Assembly (NCBI RefSeq): GCF_007993935.1 | Contig: NZ_VITY01000003.1 | Location: forward strand, 620,001-684,000 | DNA from: Bradyrhizobium macuxiense | GTDB taxonomy: Bacteria > Pseudomonadota > Alphaproteobacteria > Rhizobiales > Xanthobacteraceae | Direction: 5' to 3' | DNA length: 64,000 bases | Shown: one piece after another, positions 40,335 through 51,918 of the stretch | How positions within the stretch are numbered: position 1 is the stretch's first letter | How the letters are laid out: each line of letters opens with the position of its first letter | Program-made: the position numbers and the translations under genes | Notes under the pieces: model-generated | Database searches by the model: none | Told to the model about the DNA's origin: nothing | What the model saw: only the letters and a program-made list of their open reading frames with translations

Positions 40335-41948
40335 CTAGTGTCCCTTTGGCGGCGCAGCCAGATCGACCGGCTTGATGATCAAGGCCAGCGGGATCATCAC
40401 AAGGCCGATGATCGAGAGCATCCAGAACACGTCGATATAGGCGAGAAGATCGACCTGCCGCTGCAGGGTCTGGCCGACCCAGGCGATCGCCTGCGACGCC
40501 GCGTCCGATGCATTCGACCCCTGCGACTGGAAGTAGCGCGTCATCGTGTCGATGGTCTGCTGATATCCGAGATCGGACGGCGCGGCATGCTCGATCAGCC
40601 GGCTCTGGTGGAATTGCTGACGTTGCGCCAGTGCGGTCTGGGCCAGCGCGACGCCCATCGATCCGCCGATGTTGCGCGCGACATTGATCAGCGCCGAGGC
40701 CTGGTTGGTCTTGTCCGGCGGCACGCCGTCATAGGACGCCGTCGTAACCGGCAGAAACAGGAACGGAAGTCCTGCGGAGAGGAAGATCCGGGCGAGCGCG
40801 GCATAGCCATAGGTGATGTCGCCGTTCAGTCCGGTCAGATGCCACATCGAATATGCGACGATGCACCCGCCGACCGCGATCAGATATTTGGGCTGCACGC
40901 GGCTGACGAGATTGCCGACCACCGGCATCAGGATCAGCGTGACGATGCCGCCGGGCGACAACGCAAGCCCGGCAAGCAGCGCGGTATAGTTCAGCTCGGT
41001 CTGCAACAGTTGCGGTATCAGCTGCGTCGACGAGATCAGCACCGCGCCCGTGCACAGCATCACCAGAAAGCACGATCCGAACTGGCGGCGTCCGAGCAGG
41101 CGGAGGTCGATGATCGGGTCCTTGCGCGTCAGCTCCCAGGGGATCAGGGCGATCAAGCAGACTGCCGAAGCCAGTGCGAAGCCCGTGATCATGTCGGACC
41201 CGAACCAGTCCTTGCGCTGGCCTTCGTCGAGCACGAATTCGAGCGAGCCGAGCCCGATCGCGACCAGCACGAAACCGATGTAGTCGACGTGCAGGCCGTC
41301 CTTGAGCAGCTCCTTGCGCTCCTCTTCGGCGCCGGACGGCTCCTTGACCAGCGTCCCGACCAGGAACAGCGAGATCAAGCCCATGGGTACGTTGATCAGG
41401 AATATCCAGTGCCAGGTATAGGTGTCCGTGATCCAGCCGCCGAGTGTCGGCCCGATCACGGGGGCCACTACCACTGCGACGCCGTAGATCGCAAACGCCT
41501 GGCCACGCTTGGCCGGCGGAAAGGAGTCGGCGAGGATCGCCTGCTCGCTGGTCGCCATGCCGCCGCCGCCAAGGCCCTGGATGATCCGGAACAGGACCAG
41601 TGCCTCCAGGCTCCACGCGAGCCCGCACAGCAGCGAGGCGAATGCGAACGTGCCGACGCAGATCATGTAGAAGCGCTTGCGGCCAATCACGGTCGAGAGC
41701 CAACCCGAGATCGACAGCACGATCGCGTTGGCGACGAGATAGCTGGTGATGACATAGGTGCTCTCGTCGATGCCGACTGCGAGGCCTCCCGCGATATGGC
41801 GCAAGGCCACGTTGGCGATCGTGGTGTCCAGCACCTCCATGAACGTCGCGATCGAGACGACGAAGGCAATCAGATAGGGATTGTGTCCGCCGGCGGCCGA
41901 CCGCTCCGGCGACCATGCTGCGCCGCCGCCTGCCGCAACGTCACTCAT
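40335..41948 (-). CDS. DHA2-family MFS multidrug efflux permease (EmrB-like)
   Basis: A 537-residue major-facilitator protein with about 14 membrane helices. Early motif EVLDTTIANVALRHIAGGL and motif C-like GPTLGGWITD are typical of DHA2 drug:H+ antiporters. It overlaps the upstream adaptor gene by 4 bp, giving the usual emrA-emrB pair. It should extrude hydrophobic drugs across both membranes with a TolC channel encoded elsewhere. No TetR or MarR regulator lies next to it. Confidence 0.93.
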   Translation of the reverse strand: MSDVAAGGGAAWSPERSAAGGHNPYLIAFVVSIATFMEVLDTTIANVALRHIAGGLAVGIDESTYVITSYLVANAIVLSISGWLSTVIGRKRFYMICVGTFAFASLLCGLAWSLEALVLFRIIQGLGGGGMATSEQAILADSFPPAKRGQAFAIYGVAVVVAPVIGPTLGGWITDTYTWHWIFLINVPMGLISLFLVGTLVKEPSGAEEERKELLKDGLHVDYIGFVLVAIGLGSLEFVLDEGQRKDWFGSDMITGFALASAVCLIALIPWELTRKDPIIDLRLLGRRQFGSCFLVMLCTGAVLISSTQLIPQLLQTELNYTALLAGLALSPGGIVTLILMPVVGNLVSRVQPKYLIAVGGCIVAYSMWHLTGLNGDITYGYAALARIFLSAGLPFLFLPVTTASYDGVPPDKTNQASALINVARNIGGSMGVALAQTALAQRQQFHQSRLIEHAAPSDLGYQQTIDTMTRYFQSQGSNASDAASQAIAWVGQTLQRQVDLLAYIDVFWMLSIIGLVMIPLALIIKPVDLAAPPKGH

Positions 41949-43102
41949 CGCACCCTGGTCCAGGGCACGACCGACATGCCCGGCCCGACCGGCACATCAT
42001 CAGGCCAATTGTCGACCACGATCTTCACGGGAACGCGCTGCACGACCTTGACGAAATTGCCGGTCGCGTTCTCCGCCGGCAGCAGGCTGAACGCGGTGCC
42101 TGAGCCCGGCTGAACCGACGCCACATGGCCGGTGAGCTTGCGTCCCGGATAGGCATCGATCCTGATCTCGACCGGTTGGCCCGGGCGCATGTCGGTCAGT
42201 TGCGTTTCCTTGTAGTTGGCGGTGATCCAGACCTCGTCGGGCACCAGCATCATGACGCTCTGTGCCGGCGCGACAAAGGTACCGACCGCACCGCTCAGTT
42301 TGACGACGCGTCCGGACTGCGCCGCAGTGATGCGGGTATATTGCAGATTGAGCTTGGCCTGATCGAGCTGCGTCTGCGCCTGCTCCAGCGATGCCTTGCT
42401 GCTCTTCAGCTGGGCCTCGAGGGTCTTGACGCCGAGCTCGGCCGCGGTCACCGCCGTCCTCGCACGGCTCGCATTGGCTTGTTGAGCGTCGAGGTCGGAG
42501 CGTGTCTGCTGCTGGCGCTGCACCGTGCCTGCGCCCTTGTCGACGAGGTCTTGCGCGCGGGCGGCCTCCTGCTCGGCAAATTTCAATTGTGCTTCGGCCT
42601 GTTGCGCCTGCGCCCTGGCTTCCTTGATCTGCTCCTGCTGGCTGTCGATCTGCGCCTGGACGTTGCTGATATTGGCTTCGGCGACCGCCACCTGCGCGCT
42701 GGCCTGATCGACCGCGATCTTGTAGTCGCGCTCGTCGATCCTTGCGAGGAGATCGCCGGCATTGACGTGCTGGTTGTCGGTAACAGGGACTTCGACGACA
42801 TAGCCGCCGACCTTTGCTGCCACGGCAAAGCTGCGCGCGGCCACAAAGGCGTCATCGGTCGATTCATAATGCCGGATATTGAGCCAGTAGACACCGCCAG
42901 CAACGAGCGCGAGCAGGAGCAGACAGGCTCCGGCTGTGGCAAGCATCCAGTGCTCGCGCAGCCGGTCGCGCATGGACCGCTTGCGCTCGGTCTCCTGCTG
43001 CGGTGAGGACATGTGGTCCGGCCGCGAGTTTTGCTCGGGGGCGCGCTCAGGCTGCCGCGGCTTTTCCGCGGACGGCCCGCGCTCTCGGGTTTGGGCATCC
43101 AC
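41945..43102 (-). CDS. HlyD-family efflux adaptor (EmrA-like)
   Basis: A 385-residue membrane-fusion protein. A Pro/Arg-rich cytoplasmic N-terminus of about 50 residues is followed by one membrane helix (MLATAGACLLLLALVAGGVY). Then come the lipoyl-like strand VEVPVTDNQHVNAGDLLARI and a long Gln/Ala-rich coiled coil (about 125-235). The beta-barrel C-terminus ends PVGPGMSVVPWTRVR. It acts with the overlapping EmrB-like permease. In-frame ATGs near residues 31 and 44 are alternative starts. Confidence 0.92.
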   Translation of the reverse strand: MDAQTRERGPSAEKPRQPERAPEQNSRPDHMSSPQQETERKRSMRDRLREHWMLATAGACLLLLALVAGGVYWLNIRHYESTDDAFVAARSFAVAAKVGGYVVEVPVTDNQHVNAGDLLARIDERDYKIAVDQASAQVAVAEANISNVQAQIDSQQEQIKEARAQAQQAEAQLKFAEQEAARAQDLVDKGAGTVQRQQQTRSDLDAQQANASRARTAVTAAELGVKTLEAQLKSSKASLEQAQTQLDQAKLNLQYTRITAAQSGRVVKLSGAVGTFVAPAQSVMMLVPDEVWITANYKETQLTDMRPGQPVEIRIDAYPGRKLTGHVASVQPGSGTAFSLLPAENATGNFVKVVQRVPVKIVVDNWPDDVPVGPGMSVVPWTRVR

Positions 43103-43184
43103 GGCAGCACCTCAAGCTACGTACGGAGCAATCTGCCTCGTTAACCGCAGCGTCGAGTGCTTGGTTCCTGTTCCGTGAAATGCG

Positions 43185-44681
43185 CTACACGGCCCTGGAA
43201 CTGACCAGCGGCTTGTGCGCGGCTGCCGACAGGTCGCGATAGGCCGCCGCTTCGCCAACCAGCGCCTTGAGCGGAACCGTGAGCCGGCAGATCAGACCCT
43301 CGACGCGCCAATCGAAGTCGGCCCGTCCGCCGAGCTGGGTCTCGATGCTGGCGATGACGCTTCTGGTGCCGAAACCCTTCTGCTTCGGCTTGGTCACCGG
43401 AGGCCCGCCGGATTCCACCCAGGCCAGGATCAGCATCTCGTCCTGCACTTCCCAGGTGATCGCGAGCCGGCCCGGGAGCACCGACAGGCTGCCATATTTG
43501 GCGGAGTTGGTGACGAGTTCGTGAAGCGCCAGCGCCAGCGTCTGCGCCGTCGCCGGCTGCAACTGCACCTCCGCGCCATCGATCTGGATCTGTCCCGCTT
43601 CGGAATAAGGTGCGATCTCCTCGGTCACCAGCCGCCGGATCTCGGCGCCCTGCCAGCTCGACAACGACAGCACGGTGTGAACGCGCGCCAGCGCCGTGAT
43701 CCGGCCTTCGACCGCCCGCACATAGGCGGTGACGTTCTGCGCGCGCGTCAGCCGCACGATCGATTGCGCCAGCGCGAGCGCGTTCTTGGCGCGGTGGTCG
43801 ACCTCGCGGGTCAACAGGCTCTGCCGTTCCTCGGCCTTCTTGCGATCGGTGATGTCGACGGTGACGCCGCTCACCCGCACCACCCTGCCGTTCCGGTCGC
43901 TGGTGGCCGCGGCCGTCCCGACGCACCAGCGCACCTCGCCGTCCGGCCGCATGACGCGGAATTCGGCTTCATAGGACGTCTGTCCCTTGCCGAACCCGGC
44001 CCAGGCTTGCCGCAGTTCCTCGACGTCGTCAGGGTGAAACAGTTGCTGGATGTTGTCCGACGTCAGCGCGAAGGATTTGGGGTCGACGCCGAAGATCTTG
44101 TATTGCCCCTCGTCCCACATCCAGTCGCCATTGACCCAATCCCAGTCCCACGAGCCCATCTTGCCCGCGGCAATCGCCATGCTGCGGCGCGCCTCGCTCT
44201 CGACCAGCCGGGTGGTCGACTGCTCAAGCTCGGCGGTGCGCGCACGCACGCGGTCCTCGAGCTCGGCATTGAGGCGTTCGAGCTGCCGTGTCTTGCGGTA
44301 GAGCTCGGCGAACACGCGGATCTTTGCGCGCAACACTTCCGGCACGACCGGCACCGGGACGTAGTCGACCGCGCCCATCTCATAGCCACGCAGCCGGTCG
44401 ATGTCGCTGACCTGGATTGCCGAGATGAAGATCATCGCGGTCTTCTGAAAACGCGGATGCTCGCGGATCATCGCCGCGAGTTCGAAGCCGTCGAGCTCGG
44501 GCATGCAGACGTCGACCAGGATGACGGCGACTTCGTTCTTGAGTAGGAACTCGAGCGCCTCGCGGCCGGACGATGCCGCGACGAGCGTTTCGCCGAGCTC
44601 CTTCAGGATGACCTCATAGGCCAATAGCTTGGCCGGCTGGTCATCGACCAGAAGGATGTTTACCTTTTCATGGTCCATCAT
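43185..44681 (-). CDS. Receiver-PAS-HWE histidine kinase
   Basis: A 498-residue cytoplasmic signalling protein. A receiver domain at about 5-125 has phospho-Asp in ILVDVCMPELDG. A coiled coil follows, then a PAS domain (about 165-285, ending VSGVTVDITDRKKAEE). The C-terminal HWE kinase has the His in REVDHRAKNALALAQSIVRL (about 297), the N-box HELVTNSAKYGSLS, and WVESGG carrying the W-x-E that names the family. Such kinases often feed the general stress response. It lies 13 bp downstream of the giant HAMP-array hybrid kinase gene and is surely cotranscribed, so its receiver may take phosphate from that kinase. Confidence 0.92.
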   Translation of the reverse strand: MMDHEKVNILLVDDQPAKLLAYEVILKELGETLVAASSGREALEFLLKNEVAVILVDVCMPELDGFELAAMIREHPRFQKTAMIFISAIQVSDIDRLRGYEMGAVDYVPVPVVPEVLRAKIRVFAELYRKTRQLERLNAELEDRVRARTAELEQSTTRLVESEARRSMAIAAGKMGSWDWDWVNGDWMWDEGQYKIFGVDPKSFALTSDNIQQLFHPDDVEELRQAWAGFGKGQTSYEAEFRVMRPDGEVRWCVGTAAATSDRNGRVVRVSGVTVDITDRKKAEERQSLLTREVDHRAKNALALAQSIVRLTRAQNVTAYVRAVEGRITALARVHTVLSLSSWQGAEIRRLVTEEIAPYSEAGQIQIDGAEVQLQPATAQTLALALHELVTNSAKYGSLSVLPGRLAITWEVQDEMLILAWVESGGPPVTKPKQKGFGTRSVIASIETQLGGRADFDWRVEGLICRLTVPLKALVGEAAAYRDLSAAAHKPLVSSRAV

Positions 44682-44694
44682 GTTCGATCGCCGA

Positions 44695-47600
44695 TCAGCG
44701 ATGCAACCACATGCGGATCGCCAGCAGCAGTTGCTCTGTGTTCACGGGTTTCGCCAGGTAGTCGGATGCGCCTGCTTCCAGGCATTTCTCGCGGTCACCT
44801 TTCATCGCCTTCGCGGTCAGCGCAATGATCGGCAGCCGCGCAAAGGCGGGGTTTTGCCGGATGGCGCCGATGGTCTGGTAACCGTCCATCTGCGGCATCA
44901 TGATGTCCATCAGCACGATCGCGATTTTCGGATTGGATTCGACCAGCGAGATCGCCTCGTGACCGGTTGTCGCAGTCAACACCTTCATACCTCGCCGCTC
45001 AAGCACGCTCGACAGCGCGAAGATGTTGCGGGCGTCGTCATCGACCAGCAGCGCGGTCTTGCCAATAAGATCCTCATCGGAACTATTGAGCTTCTCCAGC
45101 ATCCTCTGTTTTTCGACGGGCAATTCCGTGATCACACGGTGCAGGAACAGTGACGTTTCGTCGAGCAGACGCTCGGGCGACTCCACCCCCTTGACGACGA
45201 TGCTGCGCGCCATCGTGTGCAGTTCCGCGTCCTCTTCCGCCGAGAGTTCCCGGCCCGTAAACACCACAACGGGAATATTGGAGAGCTTATCGTCCTTGCG
45301 GATCTGATCCAGCACCTCGAAACCGCTCATGTCGGGCAGGCGCAGATCGAGCACGACGCAGTCGCATGGATTTTCGCGGAGCGTGGACAGCGCCCCTGCC
45401 CCGGTGCCGCTGGTCACGATCTCGATATCCTCGTGCCCGAGCAGCTCGGTGATGCTGAGCTGCTCCGCCGCATTGTCCTCCACGATCAAGAGGCGTTTGC
45501 GACGCGGTCTCGCATATTCCTTGATCTGCGACAGTGCCGCGCTGACGCCTTCGGTCGTCGTCGGCTTGTTGACGAAGGAGAAGGCGCCGCGCGCCAGCGC
45601 ATGTTGCCGGTCCTCGTCGAGCGTGATGATCTGGACGGGGATGTGCCGGGTCAGCGGATTGTGCTTGAGCTGGCTCAGCACGGTCCAGCCCAGCATGTCG
45701 GGCAGGAACACGTCGAGCGAGACCGCGCTCGGCTGGAACTGCTTGGCGAGATCGAGCGCCTCGGCGCCGCGGCTTGCGACCAGCACCTTGAAGCCCTTGT
45801 CGCGCGCGAGGTCGATCAGCACCCGCGCGTAATGCGGGTCGTCCTCGACGATCAGCAGGATGGTGTCGCCGGGCTCGAGCTCGTGCCGGTCATCCGGCAG
45901 TTGCTCGATCACCCGCTCCTGCGCGCCTGTCGCCTGCAACGACGGCGCCGGCGTGTGCGGCATCGGCAGCGGCGCCTGCGGGCGCAACGCCACGGACGGT
46001 CCGGCATATTTCAGCGGCAGATAGAGTATGAACGTCGAGCCCTTGCCGGGCGCGCTGCGCAGATGGATCTCGCCGCCGAGCAGGCTCGCCAGCTCACGGC
46101 TGATGGCAAGGCCGAGACCCGTGCCGCCGTATTTGCGGCTGGTGCCGGCATCGGCCTGCTGAAACGCCTCGAAGATCAGCTTCTGCTTGTCCTGGGGAAT
46201 GCCGATGCCGGTATCCGAGACTTCGAACGCAACGACGGCGGGCGCGGCGTTCAGGATCGGATGCTCGGCGCTCCAGCCGCCGAGCGCGGCGGACACGGTC
46301 AGGCTGACGCCGCCGTCGGCGGTGAACTTGAACGCATTCGAGAGCAGGTTCTTGAGCACCTGCTGCAGCCGCTTGGAGTCGGTGACCATGCTGCGCGCGA
46401 GGTTGGAGTCGACATCGATGCTGAAGGAAAGATGCCGGTTCTCCGCCTCATGCCGGAACGGCCGTCCAACCGTTTCGAGCAGGCTCGAGGTGAGGATTTC
46501 CTCGGCGTCGACCGTCACTGTGCCGGATTCGATCTTGGACAGATCGAGGATGTCGCTGATCAGGTTCAACAGGTCGGTGCCGGCGCCGTGAATGGTGCGG
46601 GCGAACTCGACCTGCTTGCCGGTCAGATTGCCGTCCGGATTCTCGGTGAGCTGCTGGCCCAGGATCAGGATCGAGTTCAGCGGCGTCCGCAACTCGTGCG
46701 ACATGTTGGCGAGGAATTCGGACTTGTACTTCGAGGTCAGCGACAGCTCGGTCGCCTTCTCTTCCAGCGCGCGCCGCGCCTGCTCGATTTCCTGGTTCTT
46801 GCGCTCGACGTCGACGTTGCGTTCGGCGAGCTGCTGGGCTTTCTGCTCGAGCTGGTCGTTGGTCTGCTGCAATTCCTTCTGCTGGGTCTGCAACTCGCCG
46901 GCGAGCTGCTGCGACTGTTTCAGCAGCGCCTCGGTCTGCATCGTCGCCTCGATACTGTTGAGCACGATGCCGATGCTGTCGGTAAGCTGTTCGAGGAAGG
47001 TGATCTGCGAGGTCGTGAACGAGGAGATCGAGGACAGCTCGATCACCGCCTTGACCTGGTTCTCGAACTGCACCGGGAACACGACGAGGTTTTTCGGCAT
47101 GATCCGCATCAAGGCCGAATTGATCGGCACCGCATCGCCGGGAATATCCGAGACGAGGCGCTGGCGCTTGTCGAGCGCGCACTGGCCGATCAGTCCCTCG
47201 CCGAACTGCACGATCTGCGGATGCGGATTGCTGCTGTCGCTGGCATAGGCCGACAGGAGCCGCAGCTGCGCATTCTCGGGATTGTCGACCTGGTAGATCA
47301 CGCCCATATGCGCGTTGATCAGCGGCGCCAACTCGGTCAGCAGCAGGCGGCCGACGGTCGCGAGATCGCGCTGGCCCTGCAACATGTTGGTGAAGCGCGC
47401 CAGATTGGTCTTCAGCCAGTCTTGCTCGGTGTTGCGCTCCGTGGTGAGACGGAGGTTGCCGATCATCGTGTTGATGTTGTCCTTGAGCTCCGCGACCTCG
47501 CCGCGCACGTCGACCTGGATCGAGCGCGTCAGGTCGCCCTTGGTCACGGCGGTCGCCACTTCCGCGATCGCACGCACCTGGGAGGTCAGGTTGGCCGCGA

Positions 47601-50600
47601 GCAGGTTGACGTTGCCGGTGAGGTCCTTCCAGGTGCCTTCGGTGCCGGGCACGTTGGCCTGACCGCCGAGCCGTCCCTCGACGCCGACTTCGCGCGCCAC
47701 GCTGGTGACCTGTTCGGCGAAGGTCGCAAGCGTTTCCGTCATGTTGTTGATGGTGTCGGCGAGCGCGGCCACCTCACCCTTCGACTTCACCGTTAGATTT
47801 TGCTTCAGGTCGCCGTTGGCGACCGCGGTCACCACCTTGACGATGCCGCGCACCTGCTCGGTCAGGTTCGCCGCCATGACGTTGACGGTGTCGGTGAGGT
47901 CCTTCCAGGTGCCGGCAACGCCGCGCACCTCGGCCTGGCCGCCGAGCTTGCCCTCGGTGCCGACTTCGCGGGCGACGCGCGTCACCTCGCCGGCGAAGGC
48001 GTTGAGCTGGTCCACCATCGTGTTGATGGTGTTCTTCAGCTCAAGGATTTCGCCCTTCACGTCGACCGTGATCTTGCGCGACAGGTCGCCGCGCGCCACG
48101 GCGGTGGTCACTTCCGCGATGTTGCGGACCTGGGTGGTCAGGTTCGCGGCCAAGAGGTTGACGTTGTCGGTGAGGTCCTTCCAGGTGCCGCCGACGCCGG
48201 GCACCACGGCCTGGCCGCCGAGCCGTCCCTCGGTGCCGACCTCGCGCGCCACGCGCGTCACTTCGGCGGCGAACGAGCGCAGCTGCTCGACCATCGTGTT
48301 CAGGGTGTCCTTGAGCAGCAGGATCTCGCCGCGCACGTCCACTGTGATCTTCTTCGACAGGTCGCCGCCGGCGATCGCGCTCGCCACCTCGGCGATGTTG
48401 CGGACCTGCGCGGTCAGGTTCGACGCCATGAAGTTGACGTTGTCGGTGAGGTCCTTCCAGGTGCCGGCGACGCCGGGCACCTCGGCCTGGCCGCCGAGCT
48501 TGCCCTCGGTGCCGACCTCGCGCGCGACGCGCGTCACTTCGCCGGCAAAGCCGTTGAGCTGGTCGACCATCGTGTTGATGGTGTTCTTCAGCTCGAGAAT
48601 TTCGCCCTTCACGTCGACCGTGATCTTGCGCGACAGGTCGCCGCGCGCCACGGCGGTCGTCACCTCGGCGATGTTGCGGACCTGCGCCGTCAGATTGCCG
48701 GCCATCGAGTTGACGTTGTCAGTCAGGTCCTTCCAGGTGCCGGCGACGCCGGGCACGTTGGCCTGGCCGCCGAGGCTGCCGTCGGTGCCGACCTCGCGCG
48801 CCACGCGCGTCACCTCGCCCGCGAAACGGTTGAGCTGGTCGACCATCGTGTTCAGCGTCTCCTTCAGCTGAAGGATCTCTCCGCGCACGTCGACCGTGAT
48901 CTTGCGCGACAGGTCGCCGCCTGCGATTGCGGTTGCGACTTCCGCGATGTTGCGGACCTGCGCCGTGAGGTTACCGGCCATCGAGTTGACGCTGTCGGTC
49001 AGATCCTTCCAGGTGCCGGCGACGCCCGGCACCTCGGCCTGGCCGCCGAGCTTGCCGTCGGTGCCGACCTCGCGCGCCACGCGCGTCACCTCGCCCGCGA
49101 AGGCGTTGAGCTGGTCGACCATCGTGTTGAGCGTTTCCTTCAGCTGAAGGATTTCGCCGGACACATTCACCGTGATCTTTTTCGACAGGTCGCCCTTCGC
49201 GACCGCGGTCGCGACCTCGGCGATGTTGCGGACTTGCGCCGTCAGGTTCGAGGCCATCGAGTTGACACTGTCGGTCAGGTCTTTCCAGGTGCCGGCGACG
49301 CCGCGCACTTCGGCCTGGCCGCCGAGCTTGCCTTCGGTGCCGACCTCGCGCGCCACGCGCGTCACTTCGCCGGCGAAGGCGTTGAGCTGGTCCACCATCG
49401 TGTTGATGGTGTCCTTCAGCTCGAGGATTTCGCCGCGCACGTCGACCGTGATCTTCTTCGACAGGTCGCCATTGGCGACCGCTGTCGTGACGCCGGCGAT
49501 GTTGCGGACCTGCGCCGTCAGGTTCGACGCCATGAAGTTGACGTTGTCGGTCAGGTCCTTCCAGGTGCCGGCGACGCCGAGCACGTTGGCCTGGCCGCCG
49601 AGCTTGCCTTCGGTGCCGACCTCGCGCGCCACGCGCGTCACTTCCGACGCGAAGGCGTTGAGCTGGTCGACCATCGTGTTGAGCGTTTCCTTCAGCTGAA
49701 GGATTTCGCCCGACACGTTCACCGTGATCTTCTTCGACAGGTCGCCGCCGGCGATCGCGGTCGCGACGTCGGCGATGTTGCGGACCTGCGCGGTCAGGTT
49801 CGACGCCATGAAGTTGACGTTGTCGGTCAGGTCCTTCCAGGTGCCGGCGACGCCGGGTACCTGGGCCTGGCCGCCGAGCTTGCCCTCGGTGCCGACCTCG
49901 CGCGCCACGCGCGTCACTTCCGAGGCAAACGAATTGAGCTGGTCGACCATCGTGTTGATGGTGTCCTTCAGCTCGAGGATTTCACCGCTGACGTCGACCG
50001 TGATCTTGCGCGACAGGTCGCCGCGCGCCACGGCCGTGGTCACGTTGGCGATGTTGCGGACCTGAGCGGTCAGGTTGCCGCACATCGCGTTCACGGAGTC
50101 GGTGAGGTCCTTCCAGGTGCCGGCGACGCCCGGCACGATCGCCTGGCCGCCGAGCTTGCCGTCGGTACCGACTTCGCGCGCCACGCGCGTCACTTCCGAT
50201 GCGAATGAACGCAGCTGATCGACCATCGTGTTGATGGCCTCCTTCAGCTGCAGGATCTCGCCGCGTACGTCGACCGTGATCTTCTTCGACAAGTCGCCGT
50301 TGGCGACCGCGATCGTCACCTCGGCGATGTTGCGGACCTGGCCGGTCAGGTTGTTGGCCATCGAGTTGACGCTCTCGGTCAGGTCCTTCCAGACGCCGGT
50401 CACCTCCGGCACCTGGGCCTGGCCACCGAGCTTGCCTTCGGTGCCGACTTCGCGGGCCACGCGCGTCACTTCCGAGGTAAAAACCGAGAGCTGCTTGATC
50501 ATCGTGTTGACGATGTTCGCAGACTGCAGGAATTCGCCGCGCAGCGGCCTGCCCTCCACGTCGAGCTGCACGGTCTGCAGCAAGTCGCCCTGCGCGACCG

Positions 50601-50982
50601 CTGCGACCGCGCGGGTGACTTCGCGGGTCGGCCACAAGAGATCGTCGATCAGCGTGTTGACCGAGCTTTCCATGTCAGCCCACGCGCCACTGGCGAGGCC
50701 GAAATTGACGCGCTGGCGGGTCTGTCCTTCGCGGCCGACGACCTGCCCGACGCGCGCCAATTGCTGCGCCATGCGCTCGTTGGCGGCGGCGATTTCGTTG
50801 AAGGCGTCCGCGATCTTGCCGTCGATACCGAGATAATCGCCACGCATCCGCACCGAGAAGTCGCCGCCGCGCATCGCCTGCAGCGACTGCAGCAGATCGT
50901 GCGAGGAATCGAGACTTCCATTCGATGATTGGGCGCGGCGTGTATCAGCACGGGGACGAGGCGGCGAACCGAGATCGGTCAT
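44695..50982 (-). CDS. Giant multi-HAMP hybrid histidine kinase with three receivers
   Basis: A 2095-residue cytoplasmic hybrid kinase with no membrane helix. Residues about 20-1175 are tandem HAMP units of 92 residues; about 13 counting the divergent first and last. Each contains a variant of [20 protein letters not shown] and ends [15 protein letters not shown] domain follows (about 1205-1330), then a Gln/Glu-rich coiled coil, a HisKA domain ([15 protein letters not shown], His about 1425) and HATPase ([37 protein letters not shown]). Three receivers end the protein: [20 protein letters not shown] and [10 protein letters not shown]. The architecture resembles Nik1-type osmosensing kinases. 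The 3' neighbour is an HWE kinase 13 bp away. Confidence 0.94.
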   Translation of the reverse strand: MTDLGSPPRPRADTRRAQSSNGSLDSSHDLLQSLQAMRGGDFSVRMRGDYLGIDGKIADAFNEIAAANERMAQQLARVGQVVGREGQTRQRVNFGLASGAWADMESSVNTLIDDLLWPTREVTRAVAAVAQGDLLQTVQLDVEGRPLRGEFLQSANIVNTMIKQLSVFTSEVTRVAREVGTEGKLGGQAQVPEVTGVWKDLTESVNSMANNLTGQVRNIAEVTIAVANGDLSKKITVDVRGEILQLKEAINTMVDQLRSFASEVTRVAREVGTDGKLGGQAIVPGVAGTWKDLTDSVNAMCGNLTAQVRNIANVTTAVARGDLSRKITVDVSGEILELKDTINTMVDQLNSFASEVTRVAREVGTEGKLGGQAQVPGVAGTWKDLTDNVNFMASNLTAQVRNIADVATAIAGGDLSKKITVNVSGEILQLKETLNTMVDQLNAFASEVTRVAREVGTEGKLGGQANVLGVAGTWKDLTDNVNFMASNLTAQVRNIAGVTTAVANGDLSKKITVDVRGEILELKDTINTMVDQLNAFAGEVTRVAREVGTEGKLGGQAEVRGVAGTWKDLTDSVNSMASNLTAQVRNIAEVATAVAKGDLSKKITVNVSGEILQLKETLNTMVDQLNAFAGEVTRVAREVGTDGKLGGQAEVPGVAGTWKDLTDSVNSMAGNLTAQVRNIAEVATAIAGGDLSRKITVDVRGEILQLKETLNTMVDQLNRFAGEVTRVAREVGTDGSLGGQANVPGVAGTWKDLTDNVNSMAGNLTAQVRNIAEVTTAVARGDLSRKITVDVKGEILELKNTINTMVDQLNGFAGEVTRVAREVGTEGKLGGQAEVPGVAGTWKDLTDNVNFMASNLTAQVRNIAEVASAIAGGDLSKKITVDVRGEILLLKDTLNTMVEQLRSFAAEVTRVAREVGTEGRLGGQAVVPGVGGTWKDLTDNVNLLAANLTTQVRNIAEVTTAVARGDLSRKITVDVKGEILELKNTINTMVDQLNAFAGEVTRVAREVGTEGKLGGQAEVRGVAGTWKDLTDTVNVMAANLTEQVRGIVKVVTAVANGDLKQNLTVKSKGEVAALADTINNMTETLATFAEQVTSVAREVGVEGRLGGQANVPGTEGTWKDLTGNVNLLAANLTSQVRAIAEVATAVTKGDLTRSIQVDVRGEVAELKDNINTMIGNLRLTTERNTEQDWLKTNLARFTNMLQGQRDLATVGRLLLTELAPLINAHMGVIYQVDNPENAQLRLLSAYASDSSNPHPQIVQFGEGLIGQCALDKRQRLVSDIPGDAVPINSALMRIMPKNLVVFPVQFENQVKAVIELSSISSFTTSQITFLEQLTDSIGIVLNSIEATMQTEALLKQSQQLAGELQTQQKELQQTNDQLEQKAQQLAERNVDVERKNQEIEQARRALEEKATELSLTSKYKSEFLANMSHELRTPLNSILILGQQLTENPDGNLTGKQVEFARTIHGAGTDLLNLISDILDLSKIESGTVTVDAEEILTSSLLETVGRPFRHEAENRHLSFSIDVDSNLARSMVTDSKRLQQVLKNLLSNAFKFTADGGVSLTVSAALGGWSAEHPILNAAPAVVAFEVSDTGIGIPQDKQKLIFEAFQQADAGTSRKYGGTGLGLAISRELASLLGGEIHLRSAPGKGSTFILYLPLKYAGPSVALRPQAPLPMPHTPAPSLQATGAQERVIEQLPDDRHELEPGDTILLIVEDDPHYARVLIDLARDKGFKVLVASRGAEALDLAKQFQPSAVSLDVFLPDMLGWTVLSQLKHNPLTRHIPVQIITLDEDRQHALARGAFSFVNKPTTTEGVSAALSQIKEYARPRRKRLLIVEDNAAEQLSITELLGHEDIEIVTSGTGAGALSTLRENPCDCVVLDLRLPDMSGFEVLDQIRKDDKLSNIPVVVFTGRELSAEEDAELHTMARSIVVKGVESPERLLDETSLFLHRVITELPVEKQRMLEKLNSSDEDLIGKTALLVDDDARNIFALSSVLERRGMKVLTATTGHEAISLVESNPKIAIVLMDIMMPQMDGYQTIGAIRQNPAFARLPIIALTAKAMKGDREKCLEAGASDYLAKPVNTEQLLLAIRMWLHR
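47560..50610 (-). repeat. Tandem 276-bp HAMP-coding repeats
   Basis: The linker coding for TWKDLT recurs every 276 bp from about 47619 to 50379, eleven times. Many units are nearly identical at the DNA level over long stretches, so recombination and assembly collapse are possible. Confidence 0.9.
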
Positions 50983-51172
50983 GGAATTTCCCCTACGCGC
51001 TGGCTACGAATCCGGGGACTCGGGAAAGCCAGTGTGACCATAAGAATGACTGCCTTGGATCTATTCAAGCGGGAAAACGCCAAAACCGCGATTTGTGACG
51101 CAAACCGAGTGGCTTAATGGTGAATGGAACCAAAAGTTCCAATGACGAATGAAACTTTTTCGCGAAACGTTG

Positions 51173-51355
51173 CTAGCGATCTGCCGGCCAGGTTCGCCGC
51201 ACCAATTGCACCCGTTCGATGCGGCTGCATTGCTCGCAGCGATACTGAAGAATGTCCCTGCCCTCGCTGCCTGGAGAGCTGCTCTCAAGCCGCATCGTCC
51301 TGACGCAGCTGATGCAGGAGATCAGCGTCAGCAGCGGGCTACGATCGTCATTCAT
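51173..51355 (-). CDS. Small zinc-ribbon-like protein (60 aa)
   Basis: A 60-residue protein starting MNDDRSPLLTLISCISCVRT with a second pair YRCEQCSR, so two Cys-x2-Cys pairs about 30 residues apart. That is a likely zinc ribbon. Similar short proteins are frequent in Bradyrhizobium (from memory). The frame extends upstream to 51451 with ATG options at 51391 and 51355; the shorter form is chosen on composition. Function unknown. Confidence 0.55.
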   Translation of the reverse strand: MNDDRSPLLTLISCISCVRTMRLESSSPGSEGRDILQYRCEQCSRIERVQLVRRTWPADR

Positions 51356-51521
51356 CGATGCCCGCGGTGGCGCGGTCGGATCGGTGATCATGGCGCTGGG
51401 CGATGCTATGGTGTCGGCTCTCACCACAACAAAATGCCGATCCTGCGGCACAGGTTCCGGCCTGGAAACCCGATTTAGGCTCGAGGCGGCGCGTCGGCCC
51501 TGGTTCAGCCGAGCGGCGGGA

Positions 51522-51857
51522 TCACACCCTGGCGTTGCCGTGGCCCGGTTTGGGCTTGGCCTTATCCGGCCTGGTCTTGTTCAGCTTGGCCTTGTCCGGC
51601 TTGGCCGTCGCGATCGGGCGATCCGCATAGCTTCGGCTCAGCCGCTCGCGAACGGTCGGGAGGCGCTCGCCGCCACCAGCGGCTTTCCATCGGCCGATCA
51701 GCTCGGTGACTTCGGCGCGCATTGCCATCAGCCGGTAGGAGGCTTCGCTGCAATCCAGGTCGCGGTTTACCTGGTCCCGGATCGACGCTTCGATCAAGGT
51801 CATCTCAGCCCGCAAAGTGCTGATCCTGCGACGAATTTCATTGATCTTGTTGTCCAT
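51522..51857 (-). CDS. Hypothetical coiled-coil protein with Lys-rich tail (111 aa)
   Basis: A 111-residue protein. Residues 1-60 form an amphipathic helical region (INEIRRRISTLRAEMTLIEA). The last 25 residues are a Lys/Pro/Ala tail (KPDKAKLNKTRPDKAKPKPG) that could bind nucleic acid. No family recognised. It is divergent from the DUF3072-like gene across a 61-bp gap. Confidence 0.6.
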   Translation of the reverse strand: MDNKINEIRRRISTLRAEMTLIEASIRDQVNRDLDCSEASYRLMAMRAEVTELIGRWKAAGGGERLPTVRERLSRSYADRPIATAKPDKAKLNKTRPDKAKPKPGHGNARV

Positions 51858-51918
51858 GGCTTATTAGAACAAAAATAGAACATATTGTCAAGTCACGATC
51901 CGGCAAGCGAGGTGGACG

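Noticed and set aside
45217..50208. Two long plus-strand frames (859 and 802 codons) opposite the giant kinase
   Set aside because: They mirror the HAMP and kinase codons of a GC-rich gene; composition is His/Arg/Asp-rich and no domain is seen.
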